A DNA stretch of 64,000 nt from Kitasatospora paranensis (GCF_039544005.1 NZ_BAABKV010000001.1:5518001-5582000); one strand, 5' to 3'; counted from the first letter of the stretch, positions 28,172-38,075 are shown. Program-made: numbers and translations. The notes: a model not told the origin generated them from the letters alone.

Positions 28172-28200
28172 CTGACTCAACTCAACGCTCCTGGTGGTTC
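27759..28200 (-). repeat. Identical block shared by both conservons (cvnB), right copy
   Basis: Partner of 22406-22847, same orientation. Confidence 0.85.
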
Positions 28201-31200
28201 TGGCCGAAGCCGTCGAAGCCGTGCTGCTGCTGGCCCTGTGCCGGGGGCTGGCCCTGGCCCGCCTGGCGGCCCTGCTGGATACCGCGGCGCAGGTTGGTCA
28301 GCCGCCCGCGCACCTCCTCCGGACTGCGGGAGACCTGCGGACCGGTCAGCGGCGCCGCCTCGGCGGTGCCGGAGACCAGGTTGGCCTGCGGGGTGCGCCG
28401 GGGCAGGCCCGACGTGGTCAGCCCGCTGGTCGAGGGCTCCCGCACCTGCTCGGCGCGGCGCCAGCGCTCGTCGTTGGCGGACGGACGCCAGGGGGCGTCC
28501 GGTGCCTCGCGGCGGGGCTGGCCCGCGCTCTGCGGCTCCGAGCGGCGGGGGCCGCCCTGGAGCGGGCCGCCCGGCTGCGGCCGGGACTGCGGGGGCTGCT
28601 GGCCCTGCTGCGGCGCCTGCGGGCGCTGCGGCTGCGGTGCGGACGGGTCGAACCCGGGCGCGGTGGTGCCGGGGCGCTGCGGCCGGTACTGCTGCTCCTG
28701 CTGGTACTGCTGCGGGCGCTGACGCGCCTGCTCCGGCGCCGGCCGGGACGACTCGTCGGGGCGGAACCACTGCTGGGTGTCCTCGACGCCCGGGCCGGTC
28801 GGCAGTGCCATCGGCTGCTGGCGCTGCTGGGGAGCCTGCTGCGGCGCCTGCTGCTCGTACGGGTGGCCGGGGCCCATCTGCTGCGACGGGTCCGGCAGCA
28901 CCGGCTCCACCAGGCCGAGGCCCAGCGGGTCGCGCGGGTCGATGTCGCTGGCCTCGAACTGCGGCCGGGAGAACTGCACGGTGCTCTCGACCGGGCCCGG
29001 CTCGCCGGGGGCGAACGGGGCCTGACCGCGCTGCGGCATCTGCTGCTGGGGCTGCTGCTGCTGCGGGCGGGTGGGCCGGCCCTGCTCGCCCGGGAAGCCG
29101 GGCTGCGGGCGCTCGCCGCGGGTCTGCGGGCCGTCGCCCGGGCGCGGACGCTCGGGCATCGGTCGGCGCTCGGGGGCGCCCGCGGGTGCGGACTGCTCCG
29201 GCTGGGCGCCGCGTCGCGGCAGCCCGCCGGGGCCGCCCTGGACACCGGGGGCGCCGGAGGCACCGGGCACCCGCCGCTGCTGCGGCTGGCCGCCCTGGCC
29301 CTGCGGGCCGCCCTGACCCTGCTGACCGGGGCCACCGCTCTCGCGCAGCGCCTGGCCGGCCTCGCGGGTCGGCAGGCCGGAGCCGGGGCCCCGGCCGCCC
29401 TGGGCGGGGATGCCCGGCTGCTGGTTCTGCTGAGGCTGCTGGTTCTGCTGGGGCTGCTGCGGAGCCTGCGGGCCGCCCTGGCCGAGCTGCGGACGTCCGC
29501 CGCCCTGCGGGGCACCGGCCGGGGCCTGGCCCAGTGCGGCCGCGGCCCGGCCGGCCAGCGCCTCGGCGGCGCTGGCCCGGTTGCCCTGACGCGGGGTCGG
29601 GGCGAGACCGCGCTGCTTGCCGGCGGCGCCGCCCTGGCCCGGGCGGCCGGCACGGCGGTCGGCGGAGTTGGCGACGTCGACCGGCAGCATGACGAGCGCG
29701 GTGGTGCCGCCCGAGTCGCTGGGACGGAGCTGGATGCGGATGCCGTGTCGCAGGGACAGGCGGCCGACCACGAACAGGCCCATGCGGCGGGAGACCGACA
29801 CGTCGACCGTGGGCGGGTTGGCCAGGCGCTCGTTGATGTCCGCGAGGTCGTCCGGGCTCAGGCCGATGCCGGTGTCGTGGATCTCGACCAGCACGCGGCC
29901 GTCGGGCAGCGCGTGGCCGGTGACCCGGACGCGGGTCTGCGGGCTGGAGAACGACGTGGCGTTCTCCAGCAGCTCGGCGAGGAGGTGGACGAGGTCGTTG
30001 ACGACGCGGCCGGCGACCTCGGTCGACGGCACCGCGGCGAGTTCGATGCGCTCGTACTGCTCCACCTCGGAGGCGGCGGCGCGGAGCACGTCGACCAGCG
30101 GGACGGGGCGGGTCCACCGGCGGCCCGGGTCCTCACCCGCGAGGACGAGGAGGTTTTCACCGTTGCGGCGCATACGGGTCGCGAGGTGGTCCAGCTTGAA
30201 GAGGCTGGCCAGCTGGTCCGGGTCGGCCTCGCGGCTCTCCAGCTCGGAGATGAGCGACAGCTGGCGCTGGATGAGGCCCTGGCTGCGGCGCGAGAGGTTG
30301 GTGAACATCGCGTTGATGTTGCCTCGGAGCAGCGCCTGCTCGGCGGCGAGGCGGACGGCCTCGCGGTGCACCATGTCGAACGCGTGCGCCACGTGGCCGA
30401 TCTCGTCCGTCGAGTCGACGCCGACGGGTTCGACGGTGACGTCGACGTCGTGCGGGTCGCTCTCGGACAGGGTCTTGACCAGCTCGGGCAGCCGCCGCTC
30501 GGCGACGTCCTCGGCCGCGGCCTGCAGCCGGGTCAGCGAGCGCACCATCGAGCGCGCCACGACGGCGGCACCGGCGATGGCGACGATGAGGACGACGGCG
30601 ATCAGCGCGGCGTTGATGAGGGTCTGGGTGTCGGCGTCGGACTGCAGCTTCTGCGCCTTGCCGTCCAGGACCTCCAGCAGCTGGGTCTCGATCCGCTGTT
30701 CCTGGTTGATCTTGGCGCTGGCCGCGTCGTACCAGTCCGTGTAGGTGCGCGGCTGGCTCTGCCGGATGCCGTTGGTGTTCAGCACCTGCTGGGTGTACCG
30801 GTCGGTGTCCGCGATGGTCTGGTTGAAGCTCATCGGGGCGCGCAGCCGGCGGGCCTCGTCATCGCCGTAGATGGCGGTGAAGTTGGCGAGCGCGCTCTCC
30901 TCGGAGATCTGGAGGCGGATACCGAACGTCTCGTCCGAGGTGGACAGGTCCGCGCCACCGCGCCGGGCCAGCGCGGCCGCGATCAGCGCGCGCTGCATGG
31001 AGGTGTTCTCCTTGGACAGCGCGAACTGGCTGAGCGCCCGGGTGACCTTGATCAGCTCGGTGGAGTTCGACGCGATCGCGATCTCCTCGGTGATCGAGAT
31101 CAGGCCCTTGATGATGACGTCGTAGTTCAGGATCGTCGGCTGGATGTTGTCCTGGCTGGTGTACGCGCTGCCGCGGGCCTCGGAGAGCTGGTTGAGGTCC

Positions 31201-31799
31201 TTGCGGACCTGCAGCAGCAGGGCCTTTCCACCGGCGAGGTCCAGCTCGTCGAACTTGTCGGCGCTGGTCGCGAACGCCTTGCTGAGCTGGTCGCTCCGCT
31301 TCTGGGCGTCGACGACGTCCGGGTCCTGCTTGCCGGGGTTCGCCGTCAGCGGGCCGGCGCTGATGTCGCGCTCGGTCTCCAGGGCGTCGGCCAGCGCGGT
31401 CGCCTTCTGGGCGAGGTCCGCGAGGTCGGTCATCTGGGCCAGCTGGCTGGAGTTCTGCATCGAGGTCTGCACGCGCAGACCACCGAGCACGAGCGACACC
31501 ATCACGGGGAGCAGCAGCAGCGCGATCAGGCGCGTACGGATGCGCCAGTTCCGCAGCGAGAGCCGGTTGAGGCCCTTCGCTCTGCGGTAGGTCAGTGAGC
31601 CGCGCAGGCGCGAGCGACCGCGTCCCTCGTCGGCGTTGTCGGTGCCGTCGGCAACCGTGTCGCTGTTCTGGTCGGCGGAACCGGTGGCCGCCCGGTCGCC
31701 CGGGCCCGTCATCGGCGATGCCTGGTGGGGGCCTGCCACGGGCTCGCGCGACTCCGGGTCACCCGCGGCGCCGCTGCCCCTCTTGAAACGTCCCTGCAC
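28182..31799 (-). CDS. cvnA: CvnA: membrane sensor histidine-kinase-like protein of right conservon
   Basis: 1205 residues from GTG 31799 (VQGRFKRGSGAAG, the beginning I recall for CvnA1). Membrane helices at about 85-110 (TRLIALLLLPVMVSLVLGG) and 393-418 (INAALIAVVLIVAIAGAAVV) flank an extracytoplasmic helical sensor domain. HAMP and HATPase_c follow: N box LLAELLENATSF about 613, GIGLS about 645, GLFVVGRL about 675. From about 700 to the end it is a 500-residue Pro/Gln/Gly-rich tail (PQQPQQNQQPQQNQQPG and similar) that ends with LTNLRRGIQQGR. The longer ATG start at 31883 lacks an SD. Divergent from the small protein gene at 32259. Confidence 0.92.
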   Translation of the reverse strand: MQGRFKRGSGAAGDPESREPVAGPHQASPMTGPGDRAATGSADQNSDTVADGTDNADEGRGRSRLRGSLTYRRAKGLNRLSLRNWRIRTRLIALLLLPVMVSLVLGGLRVQTSMQNSSQLAQMTDLADLAQKATALADALETERDISAGPLTANPGKQDPDVVDAQKRSDQLSKAFATSADKFDELDLAGGKALLLQVRKDLNQLSEARGSAYTSQDNIQPTILNYDVIIKGLISITEEIAIASNSTELIKVTRALSQFALSKENTSMQRALIAAALARRGGADLSTSDETFGIRLQISEESALANFTAIYGDDEARRLRAPMSFNQTIADTDRYTQQVLNTNGIRQSQPRTYTDWYDAASAKINQEQRIETQLLEVLDGKAQKLQSDADTQTLINAALIAVVLIVAIAGAAVVARSMVRSLTRLQAAAEDVAERRLPELVKTLSESDPHDVDVTVEPVGVDSTDEIGHVAHAFDMVHREAVRLAAEQALLRGNINAMFTNLSRRSQGLIQRQLSLISELESREADPDQLASLFKLDHLATRMRRNGENLLVLAGEDPGRRWTRPVPLVDVLRAAASEVEQYERIELAAVPSTEVAGRVVNDLVHLLAELLENATSFSSPQTRVRVTGHALPDGRVLVEIHDTGIGLSPDDLADINERLANPPTVDVSVSRRMGLFVVGRLSLRHGIRIQLRPSDSGGTTALVMLPVDVANSADRRAGRPGQGGAAGKQRGLAPTPRQGNRASAAEALAGRAAAALGQAPAGAPQGGGRPQLGQGGPQAPQQPQQNQQPQQNQQPGIPAQGGRGPGSGLPTREAGQALRESGGPGQQGQGGPQGQGGQPQQRRVPGASGAPGVQGGPGGLPRRGAQPEQSAPAGAPERRPMPERPRPGDGPQTRGERPQPGFPGEQGRPTRPQQQQPQQQMPQRGQAPFAPGEPGPVESTVQFSRPQFEASDIDPRDPLGLGLVEPVLPDPSQQMGPGHPYEQQAPQQAPQQRQQPMALPTGPGVEDTQQWFRPDESSRPAPEQARQRPQQYQQEQQYRPQRPGTTAPGFDPSAPQPQRPQAPQQGQQPPQSRPQPGGPLQGGPRRSEPQSAGQPRREAPDAPWRPSANDERWRRAEQVREPSTSGLTTSGLPRRTPQANLVSGTAEAAPLTGPQVSRSPEEVRGRLTNLRRGIQQGRQAGQGQPPAQGQQQHGFDGFGQNHQER

Positions 31800-32117
31800 T
31801 GGCGTCGCAACCTCTGGACCGGGCGCCCCTCCCCGCTGGCGCGGAGGGGGACGGTGTCGAGTTTTTCCGTGGCATTCCAGCACAGCCGGGGAAGTCCAAC
31901 AAGGGGCGTTATGACACGGTGTCCTGGGCTACCGAACGCGCGCACCGGCTCACGGACTGTGTGGTAACCGGCCGGAATACGTCCCTTTTCGGACACTTGC
32001 CGAATACATGCCAAGTCGTGGACGGTTCGGTATGCATGCCGGATGCCCGATATGGCTGGAATGTCCCTTATTCCTCTTCGCGTGCGAGGTGCGGAATGCC
32101 GGAAACAATCGCAAAAT

Positions 32118-32133
32118 TGTGAGCAAAATCACA
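32118..32133. promoter_or_regulatory. CRP-like palindrome TGTGA-N6-TCACA
   Basis: TGTGAGCAAAATCACA is a perfect match to the classical CRP/FNR-family operator core. It lies in the AT-richer 459-base gap between cvnA and the small gene at 32259, about 10 bases before TATAGC (32142-32147), a possible -10 box, so binding there would overlap the -35 region and might repress. Streptomyces Crp prefers GTGNC-N6-GNCAC; this site matches its outer GTG/CAC. Confidence 0.45.
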
Positions 32134-32181
32134 TCGCGATGTATAGCTTTGGTCACGGCAGGTGTGAAAGGAGATCCTTAG

Positions 32182-32249
32182 CCTTGGTGGGGCCGCGAGG
32201 AGCCTGCCCAGGCACCCGCCGTCCCCAAACTCCTCCCCCGAAACCAAGG
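32182..32249 (+). promoter_or_regulatory. 5'-UTR hairpin covering the ribosome site of the 32259 gene
   Basis: CCTTGGT (32182-32188), GGGG (32189-32192) and GAGGAG (32197-32202) pair in order with ACCAAGG (32243-32249), CCCC (32236-32239) and CTCCTC (32230-32235). The 3' strand includes AAGG, the only SD-like bases before ATG 32259. A second, strong SD, AAAGGAG (32167-32173), lies before the hairpin and faces in-frame TTG 32184. A translational switch is possible. Confidence 0.45.
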
Positions 32250-32258
32250 TGTGACGCG

Positions 32259-32495
32259 ATGTCCCAGCCGACGGCACTGTCGACGAAGAAGGCCCCGAAC
32301 TCCACGCTCACGGCCCGGCCCACGGCCAACCCGCGTCGGACGACCCTGGCCTCCGTCGAGGACTTCGGCCAGCTCCCGGGCGCGGTCGCCTCGCAGCAGC
32401 CGGTCGAGTACTCCGCCGCGCTGCCGGAGGTCACCGCCAACCCGCGCCGCACCCAGCTGATGGTCGCCCCGGCCCCGCGCCTGCCGCTGGACTGA
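32259..32495 (+). CDS. Small protein with duplicated TANPRRT motif, function unknown
   Basis: 78 residues from ATG 32259, ending LPLD. TANPRRTTL and TANPRRTQL occur about 36 residues apart, flanking VEDFGQLPGAVASQQPVEYSAALPEV. There is no signal peptide, membrane helix or cysteine. AAGG is nine bases upstream but lies in a hairpin; TTG 32184 behind the strong AAAGGAG would add 25 residues in frame. Between a conservon (divergent) and the FAH/gltX pair. I do not recognise the family; a substrate or signalling peptide is possible but unsupported. Confidence 0.6.
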   Translation: MSQPTALSTKKAPNSTLTARPTANPRRTTLASVEDFGQLPGAVASQQPVEYSAALPEVTANPRRTQLMVAPAPRLPLD

Positions 32496-32652
32496 CCTCC
32501 CGCACCCCGAGGGGCGCCCGCCGCACGCCGGCCGGCGCCCTTCGTCGTCCGGGCCCCGGGACGGCGCCCTGGGCCGGAACGGCCGGGCACCGGGCGCCCC
32601 ACGCGATAGCCTGGGGAAGATCGAGCAGGTCGACGAACCGAGAGGTTGCAGG

Positions 32653-33453
32653 GTGCGTATCGCCAGGTTTTCCGTCCGGGAGGGGAGTCCTGCCGCGGGC
32701 AGCGTCTCCTTCGGCATCGTCGAGGGCGACACCGCGCAACCCGAGTCGATGGTGGTGCACGCCCTGACGGGCCACCCCTTCGGCCAGCCGCAGCCGTCGG
32801 GGGAGGTCTACCGGCTGCAGGACGTCCGGCTGCTCTCCCCGATGCTCCCCAACAAGATCGTCGCGGTCGGCCGGAACTACGCGGCGCACGCCGCCGAGCT
32901 GGGCCACGAGGTCCCGGACGTCCCGCTGACCTTCTTCAAGCCGTCCACCGCGGTGATCGGCCCCACCGAGGCGATCGCCTACCCGCCGTTCTCCTCGGAC
33001 GTCCAGCACGAGGCCGAACTCGCCGTGGTGATCGGCCGGATGTGCCGGGAGGTGCCGCTGGAGCGGGTCCCCGAGGTGATCCTCGGCTACACCTGCGCCA
33101 ACGACGTGACCGCCCGCGACGTGCAGCAGCGCGAGGGCCAGTGGGCCCGGGCCAAGGGCTTCGACACCTCCTGCCCGCTCGGCCCCTGGATCGAGACCGA
33201 GCTCGACCCGTCGGACCTGGCCATCACCTGCACCGTCAACGGCGAGCTGCGGCAGACCGGCCGCACCTCCCTGATGGTCCGCTCCGTCGCGGAACTGATC
33301 GTGCACATCTCCGAGGCGATGACGCTGCTCCCCGGCGACGTCGTCCTCACCGGCACCCCCGCGGGTGTCGGCCCCCTCCATGTCGGCGACGAGGTCGCCG
33401 TCTCCGTCGAAGGCATCGGCACTCTCGCCAACAAGGTGATCAAGCGTGGCTAA
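32653..33453 (+). CDS. Fumarylacetoacetate hydrolase family protein
   Basis: 266 residues with the FAH C-terminal fold: KIVAVGRNYAAHAAELG, FFKPSTAVIGP, the metal-binding HEAELAVVIG, GYTCANDVTARDVQ and TGTPAGVGP. Members cleave or decarboxylate C-C bonds in oxo-acids (for example acylpyruvases or oxaloacetate decarboxylases); the exact substrate cannot be read from the sequence. GTG 32653 with GAGG upstream. The end overlaps gltX by eight bases, so the two form an operon. Confidence 0.9.
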   Translation: MRIARFSVREGSPAAGSVSFGIVEGDTAQPESMVVHALTGHPFGQPQPSGEVYRLQDVRLLSPMLPNKIVAVGRNYAAHAAELGHEVPDVPLTFFKPSTAVIGPTEAIAYPPFSSDVQHEAELAVVIGRMCREVPLERVPEVILGYTCANDVTARDVQQREGQWARAKGFDTSCPLGPWIETELDPSDLAITCTVNGELRQTGRTSLMVRSVAELIVHISEAMTLLPGDVVLTGTPAGVGPLHVGDEVAVSVEGIGTLANKVIKRG

Positions 33454-34951
33454 CTCCACCGCGGGCTCGGACGTCCGGGTCCGCTTCTGCCCGTCCCCGA
33501 CCGGCAACCCGCACGTCGGTCTCGTCCGCACCGCCCTGTTCAACTGGGCCTTCGCCCGCCACCACGGCGGCACGCTGGTCTTCCGGATCGAGGACACCGA
33601 TGCGGCCCGCGACTCCGAGGACTCCTACAACCAGCTGCTGGACGCGATGCGCTGGCTCGGCTTCGACTGGGACGAGGGCCCGGAGGTCGGCGGCCCGCAC
33701 GCGCCGTACCGGCAGTCGCAGCGGATGGACATCTACGCCGACGTCGCCCGCAGGCTGCACGAGGCCGGCCACGCCTACCGCTGCTACTGCACCACCGAGG
33801 AGCTCGACAGCCGCCGCGAGGCCGCCCGCGCGGCCGGCCGGCCGTCCGGCTACGACGGCCACTGCCGCGACCTGACGGCGGACCAGGTCGCCGTGTACGA
33901 GCAGGAGGGCCGCACCTCCATCCTGCGCTTCAGGATGCCCGACACCGCACTGGTCTTCGACGACCTGGTGCGCGGCCCGGTCAGCTTCGACCCGAAGGAC
34001 GTGCCGGACTACGGCATCGTCCGGGCCAACGGCGCCCCGCTCTACACCCTGGTCAACCCGGTCGACGACGCGCTGATGGGCATCACCCACGTGCTGCGCG
34101 GCGAGGACCTGCTCTCCTCCACGCCGCGTCAGATCGCCCTGTACGCCGCGCTCGCCGAGATCGGTGTCGGCGCCGGCGCCACCCCGCGCTTCGGCCACCT
34201 GCCGTACGTGATGGGCGAGGGCAACAAGAAGCTCTCCAAGCGCGACCCGCAGGCCTCGCTCAACCTGTACCGCGAGCGCGGCTTCCTCCCCGAGGGCCTG
34301 CTCAACTACCTGGCGCTGCTGGGCTGGTCGCTCGCCGAGGACCGCGACATCTTCGACCTCGACGAGATGGTCGCGGCCTTCGACGTCGCCGATGTGAACG
34401 CCAACCCGGCCCGCTTCGACCTGAAGAAGTGCGAGCACATCAACGCCGAGCACCTGCGCCGGCTGGCGCCCGAGGAGTTCGTCGAGCGGCTGGTGCCGTA
34501 CCTCCAGGCCCCCGGCCTGCTGCCGGCCGAGCCCACCGCGGCCCAGCGCGAGCTGCTGGCGAAGGCGGCCCCGCTCACCCAGGAGCGGATGGTCGTGCTG
34601 AGCGAGATCGTCACGATGGCCGGATTCCTCTTCGTCGACCCGGCCGAGTTCGCCGTCGACCCCGAGGACGCCGCGAAGGTGCTGACCGCCGACGCCCGCC
34701 CGGTGCTGGAGGCCTCCGTCAAGGCGCTGGAGGCGCTGGAGGACTTCACCCCGGAGCCGATCCAGGCGGCGCTGCGCGCGGCGCTGGTGGACGGCCTGGG
34801 TATCAAGCCGAAGTTCGCCTTCACCCCGCTGCGGGTGGCGGTCACCGGCCGCCGGGTCTCGCCGCCGCTCTTCGAGTCGATGGAGCTGCTGGGCCGCGCC
34901 GAGACGCTGCGCCGGCTGAACGCCGCCCTGGAGCTCGCGCCGGCCTCCTGA
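33446..34951 (+). CDS. gltX: Glutamyl-tRNA synthetase
   Basis: Charges tRNA-Glu (and in most actinobacteria also tRNA-Gln, later amidated by GatCAB). 501 residues; class I signature CPSPTGNPHVGLVRTALFNW with PHVG as the HIGH box, and KLSKRD as KMSKS at about 260. GTG 33446 lies in the 3' end of the FAH gene. A tRNA-Gln/Glu cluster, its substrates, follows immediately, so the neighbourhood is functionally coherent. Confidence 0.96.
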   Translation: MANSTAGSDVRVRFCPSPTGNPHVGLVRTALFNWAFARHHGGTLVFRIEDTDAARDSEDSYNQLLDAMRWLGFDWDEGPEVGGPHAPYRQSQRMDIYADVARRLHEAGHAYRCYCTTEELDSRREAARAAGRPSGYDGHCRDLTADQVAVYEQEGRTSILRFRMPDTALVFDDLVRGPVSFDPKDVPDYGIVRANGAPLYTLVNPVDDALMGITHVLRGEDLLSSTPRQIALYAALAEIGVGAGATPRFGHLPYVMGEGNKKLSKRDPQASLNLYRERGFLPEGLLNYLALLGWSLAEDRDIFDLDEMVAAFDVADVNANPARFDLKKCEHINAEHLRRLAPEEFVERLVPYLQAPGLLPAEPTAAQRELLAKAAPLTQERMVVLSEIVTMAGFLFVDPAEFAVDPEDAAKVLTADARPVLEASVKALEALEDFTPEPIQAALRAALVDGLGIKPKFAFTPLRVAVTGRRVSPPLFESMELLGRAETLRRLNAALELAPAS

Positions 34952-34961
34952 GACCGGCCCC

Positions 34962-35003
34962 GGTGCCTGCGGGCCTGGTGCGCTGACCAGGCCTGCAGGC
35001 GCC
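34962..35003 (+). terminator. Terminator hairpin after gltX
   Basis: 18-base-pair stem (34962-34979 with 34986-35003, two G-T pairs), loop 6, starting 10 bases after the gltX stop. Confidence 0.65.
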
Positions 35004-35126
35004 CCGCGCGCTGCCTGCGGTTATCGATTTTGGAGCGGGGCCCGGCGTCGGGTAATGTTCTTTCTGCGCCGCCCGGTCCGGGGGCGCGGGACACCGAGCG
35101 AAGACCCCGCAGGGGTTGAACTCTGG

Positions 35127-35198
35127 TGGGGTATGGTGTAATTGGCAGCACGACTGATTCTGGTTCAGTTAGTCTAGGTTCGAGTCCTGGTACCCCAG
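35127..35198 (+). tRNA. tRNA-Gln(CTG)
   Basis: 72 bases. Acceptor TGGGGTA/TACCCCA, T arm GGTTCGAGTCC, anticodon stem ACTGA/TCAGT with loop TTCTGGT, anticodon CTG. No encoded CCA. First of five tRNA genes in one orientation. Confidence 0.95.
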
Positions 35199-35216
35199 CG
35201 CAGTACAGCAGAACAA

Positions 35217-35289
35217 GCCCCCGTTGTGTAGTGGCCTAGCACGCCGCCCTCTCAAGGCGGTAGCGCCGGTTCGAATCCGGTCGGGGGTA
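35217..35289 (+). tRNA. tRNA-Glu(CTC), copy 1
   Basis: 73 bases. Acceptor GCCCCCG with CGGGGGT, anticodon stem CCGCC/GGCGG, loop CTCTCAA with anticodon CTC, T arm GGTTCGAATCC. Three identical copies follow each other. Confidence 0.95.
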
Positions 35290-35321
35290 CGCAATTCCAC
35301 AATTGCAGAGTGAATGAGTAT

Positions 35322-35394
35322 GCCCCCGTTGTGTAGTGGCCTAGCACGCCGCCCTCTCAAGGCGGTAGCGCCGGTTCGAATCCGGTCGGGGGTA
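35322..35394 (+). tRNA. tRNA-Glu(CTC), copy 2
   Basis: Identical in sequence to copy 1; 32-base spacer before it. Confidence 0.95.
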
Positions 35395-35416
35395 CTCAGC
35401 ACCAGTGATGGTGCGG

Positions 35417-35489
35417 GCCCCCGTTGTGTAGTGGCCTAGCACGCCGCCCTCTCAAGGCGGTAGCGCCGGTTCGAATCCGGTCGGGGGTA
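35417..35489 (+). tRNA. tRNA-Glu(CTC), copy 3
   Basis: Identical in sequence to copies 1 and 2; 22-base spacer before it and only four bases to the next tRNA. Confidence 0.95.
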
Positions 35490-35493
35490 CTTT

Positions 35494-35565
35494 TGGGGTA
35501 TGGTGTAATTGGCAGCACGAGTGATTCTGGTTCATTTAGTCTAGGTTCGAGTCCTGGTACCCCAG
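35494..35565 (+). tRNA. tRNA-Gln(CTG), copy 2 with altered anticodon stem
   Basis: Same as the first tRNA-Gln except for two bases in the anticodon stem: AGTGA/TCATT, which turns a C-G pair into G-U. Anticodon CTG is unchanged. CCA follows at 35566-35568, so the 3' end may be encoded here and not in the first copy. Confidence 0.93.
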
Positions 35566-35573
35566 CCAATAAG

Positions 35574-35604
35574 AAGCTCCGGGTGACCGGGGCTTTTTGT
35601 TTTT
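35574..35604 (+). terminator. Terminator of the tRNA cluster
   Basis: Nine-base-pair stem AAGCTCCGG (35574-35582) with CCGGGGCTT (35587-35595), loop GTGA, followed by TTTGTTTTT. A canonical rho-independent terminator. Confidence 0.88.
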
Positions 35605-35640
35605 CCGGCCGGAATTCCCCGGCCGACGGCCGTGTGCGCA

Positions 35641-35677
35641 CGAAGGCCCGCCCCGAATTCCTCGGGGCGGGCCTTCG
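35641..35677 (-). terminator. Terminator of ndgR
   Basis: Perfect 16-base-pair stem (35641-35656 with 35662-35677), loop 5, 20 bases after the ndgR stop on the minus strand. Confidence 0.75.
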
Positions 35678-35696
35678 TCGTCGTGCGGCGGGCGGC

Positions 35697-36410
35697 TCAA
35701 CCGCGGCGCAGCGCCTCGGTGAGGCGGTTCGCGGCCTCGATGATGGCCTGGGCGTGCATGCGGCCCGGGTGGCGGGTCAGGCGCTCGATCGGGCCGGAGA
35801 CCGAGACGGCGGCCACCACGCGGTTGGAGGGGCCGCGGACGGGTGCGGAGACGGACGCCACGCCCGGTTCCCGCTCGCCGATGGACTGGGCCCAGCCGCG
35901 CCGCCGGACGCCGCTGAGCGCGGTGGCGGTGAAGCGGGCGCCCTGCAGGCCGCGGTGGAGGCGCTCGGGCTCCTCCCAGGCGAGCAGGACCTGCGCGGCG
36001 GAGCCGGCCTTCATCGGCAGCGTGGAGCCGACCGGGACGGTGTCCCGCAGGCCCGAGAGCCGCTCGGCGGCCGCGACGCAGATCCGCATCTCGCCCTGGC
36101 GGCGGTAGAGCTGCGCGCTCTCGCCGGTGACGTCGCGCAGGTGCGTGAGCACCGGGCCTGCGGTGGCGAGCAGGCGGTCCTCGCCCGCGGCAGCCGAGAG
36201 CTCGGCAAGTCGGGGGCCGAGGATGAACCGGCCCTGCATGTCCCTGGTGACCAGGCGGTGGTGTTCGAGTGCGACGGCGAGCCGGTGGGCCGTGGGCCGC
36301 GCCAGACCGGTGGCGGCGACCAGCCCCGCCAACGTGGCGGGGCCCGACTCCAGTGCGCTGAGCACCAGAGCGGCCTTGTCGAGAACGCCGACGCCGCTAG
36401 TGTTGTCCAT
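35697..36410 (-). CDS. ndgR: IclR-family regulator of amino acid metabolism (NdgR)
   Basis: 237 residues. N-terminal winged helix (GVLDKAALVLSALESGPATLAGL, recognition helix ARPTAHRLAVAL) and C-terminal IclR effector domain (SVSAPVRGPSNRVVAAVSVSG). It lies divergent to leuCD as ndgR does in S. coelicolor, where NdgR is known to bind the leuC promoter region and influence leucine, methionine and antibiotic metabolism. ATG 36410 lacks an SD; the message may be short-leader or leaderless. Autoregulation is likely from the shared 237-base promoter gap. Confidence 0.92.
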   Translation of the reverse strand: MDNTSGVGVLDKAALVLSALESGPATLAGLVAATGLARPTAHRLAVALEHHRLVTRDMQGRFILGPRLAELSAAAGEDRLLATAGPVLTHLRDVTGESAQLYRRQGEMRICVAAAERLSGLRDTVPVGSTLPMKAGSAAQVLLAWEEPERLHRGLQGARFTATALSGVRRRGWAQSIGEREPGVASVSAPVRGPSNRVVAAVSVSGPIERLTRHPGRMHAQAIIEAANRLTEALRRG

Positions 36411-36424
36411 GTCTCGATACTGCA

Positions 36425-36441
36425 GTCTCAGTGGGCGAGAC
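36425..36441. promoter_or_regulatory. Candidate NdgR operator between ndgR and leuC
   Basis: GTCTC-N7-GAGAC is a perfect five-base inverted repeat 15 bases upstream of the ndgR start, inside the divergent ndgR/leuC promoter gap. IclR proteins bind such short palindromes; the assignment to NdgR is inference from location. Confidence 0.35.
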
Positions 36442-36647
36442 GCAAGTTCAATCTCGCGGGAAAAGCGCCACTCTTGATGCAGCAGCCCGGGAGACACCCA
36501 GGATGGACCCTCACCAAAGCGTCCACATCCTGGACAAGACGATCCGGTGTGCAGGTCGCGACTCGCAGCGAGCCTCACCAGGGCGGCATGGGACACGACC
36601 TCGACGACACGAGAAGGCCGGCAGAGCGGCCGGCTGGAGGGAACCCG

Positions 36648-38069
<1,422 letters not shown>

Positions 38070-38075
38070 GCACCC

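Noticed and set aside
21041..28200. Insertion sequence or composite transposon flanked by repeats
   Set aside because: Repeats are inside cvnD and cvnB and carry no transposase or terminal inverted repeats; gene conversion explains them better.
32043..32258. Long N-terminal extension of the small TANPRRT protein
   Set aside because: It includes the CRP-like palindrome and promoter-like DNA; only TTG 32184 remains as a possible alternate start.
35217..35489. CRISPR-like array with three 73-base repeats
   Set aside because: The repeats fold as tRNA-Glu, with spacers of different length and no cas genes.
35424..36647. N-terminal extension of leuC by 408 codons
   Set aside because: It covers tRNAs and ndgR on the other strand; the SD GGAGGG defines ATG 36648.
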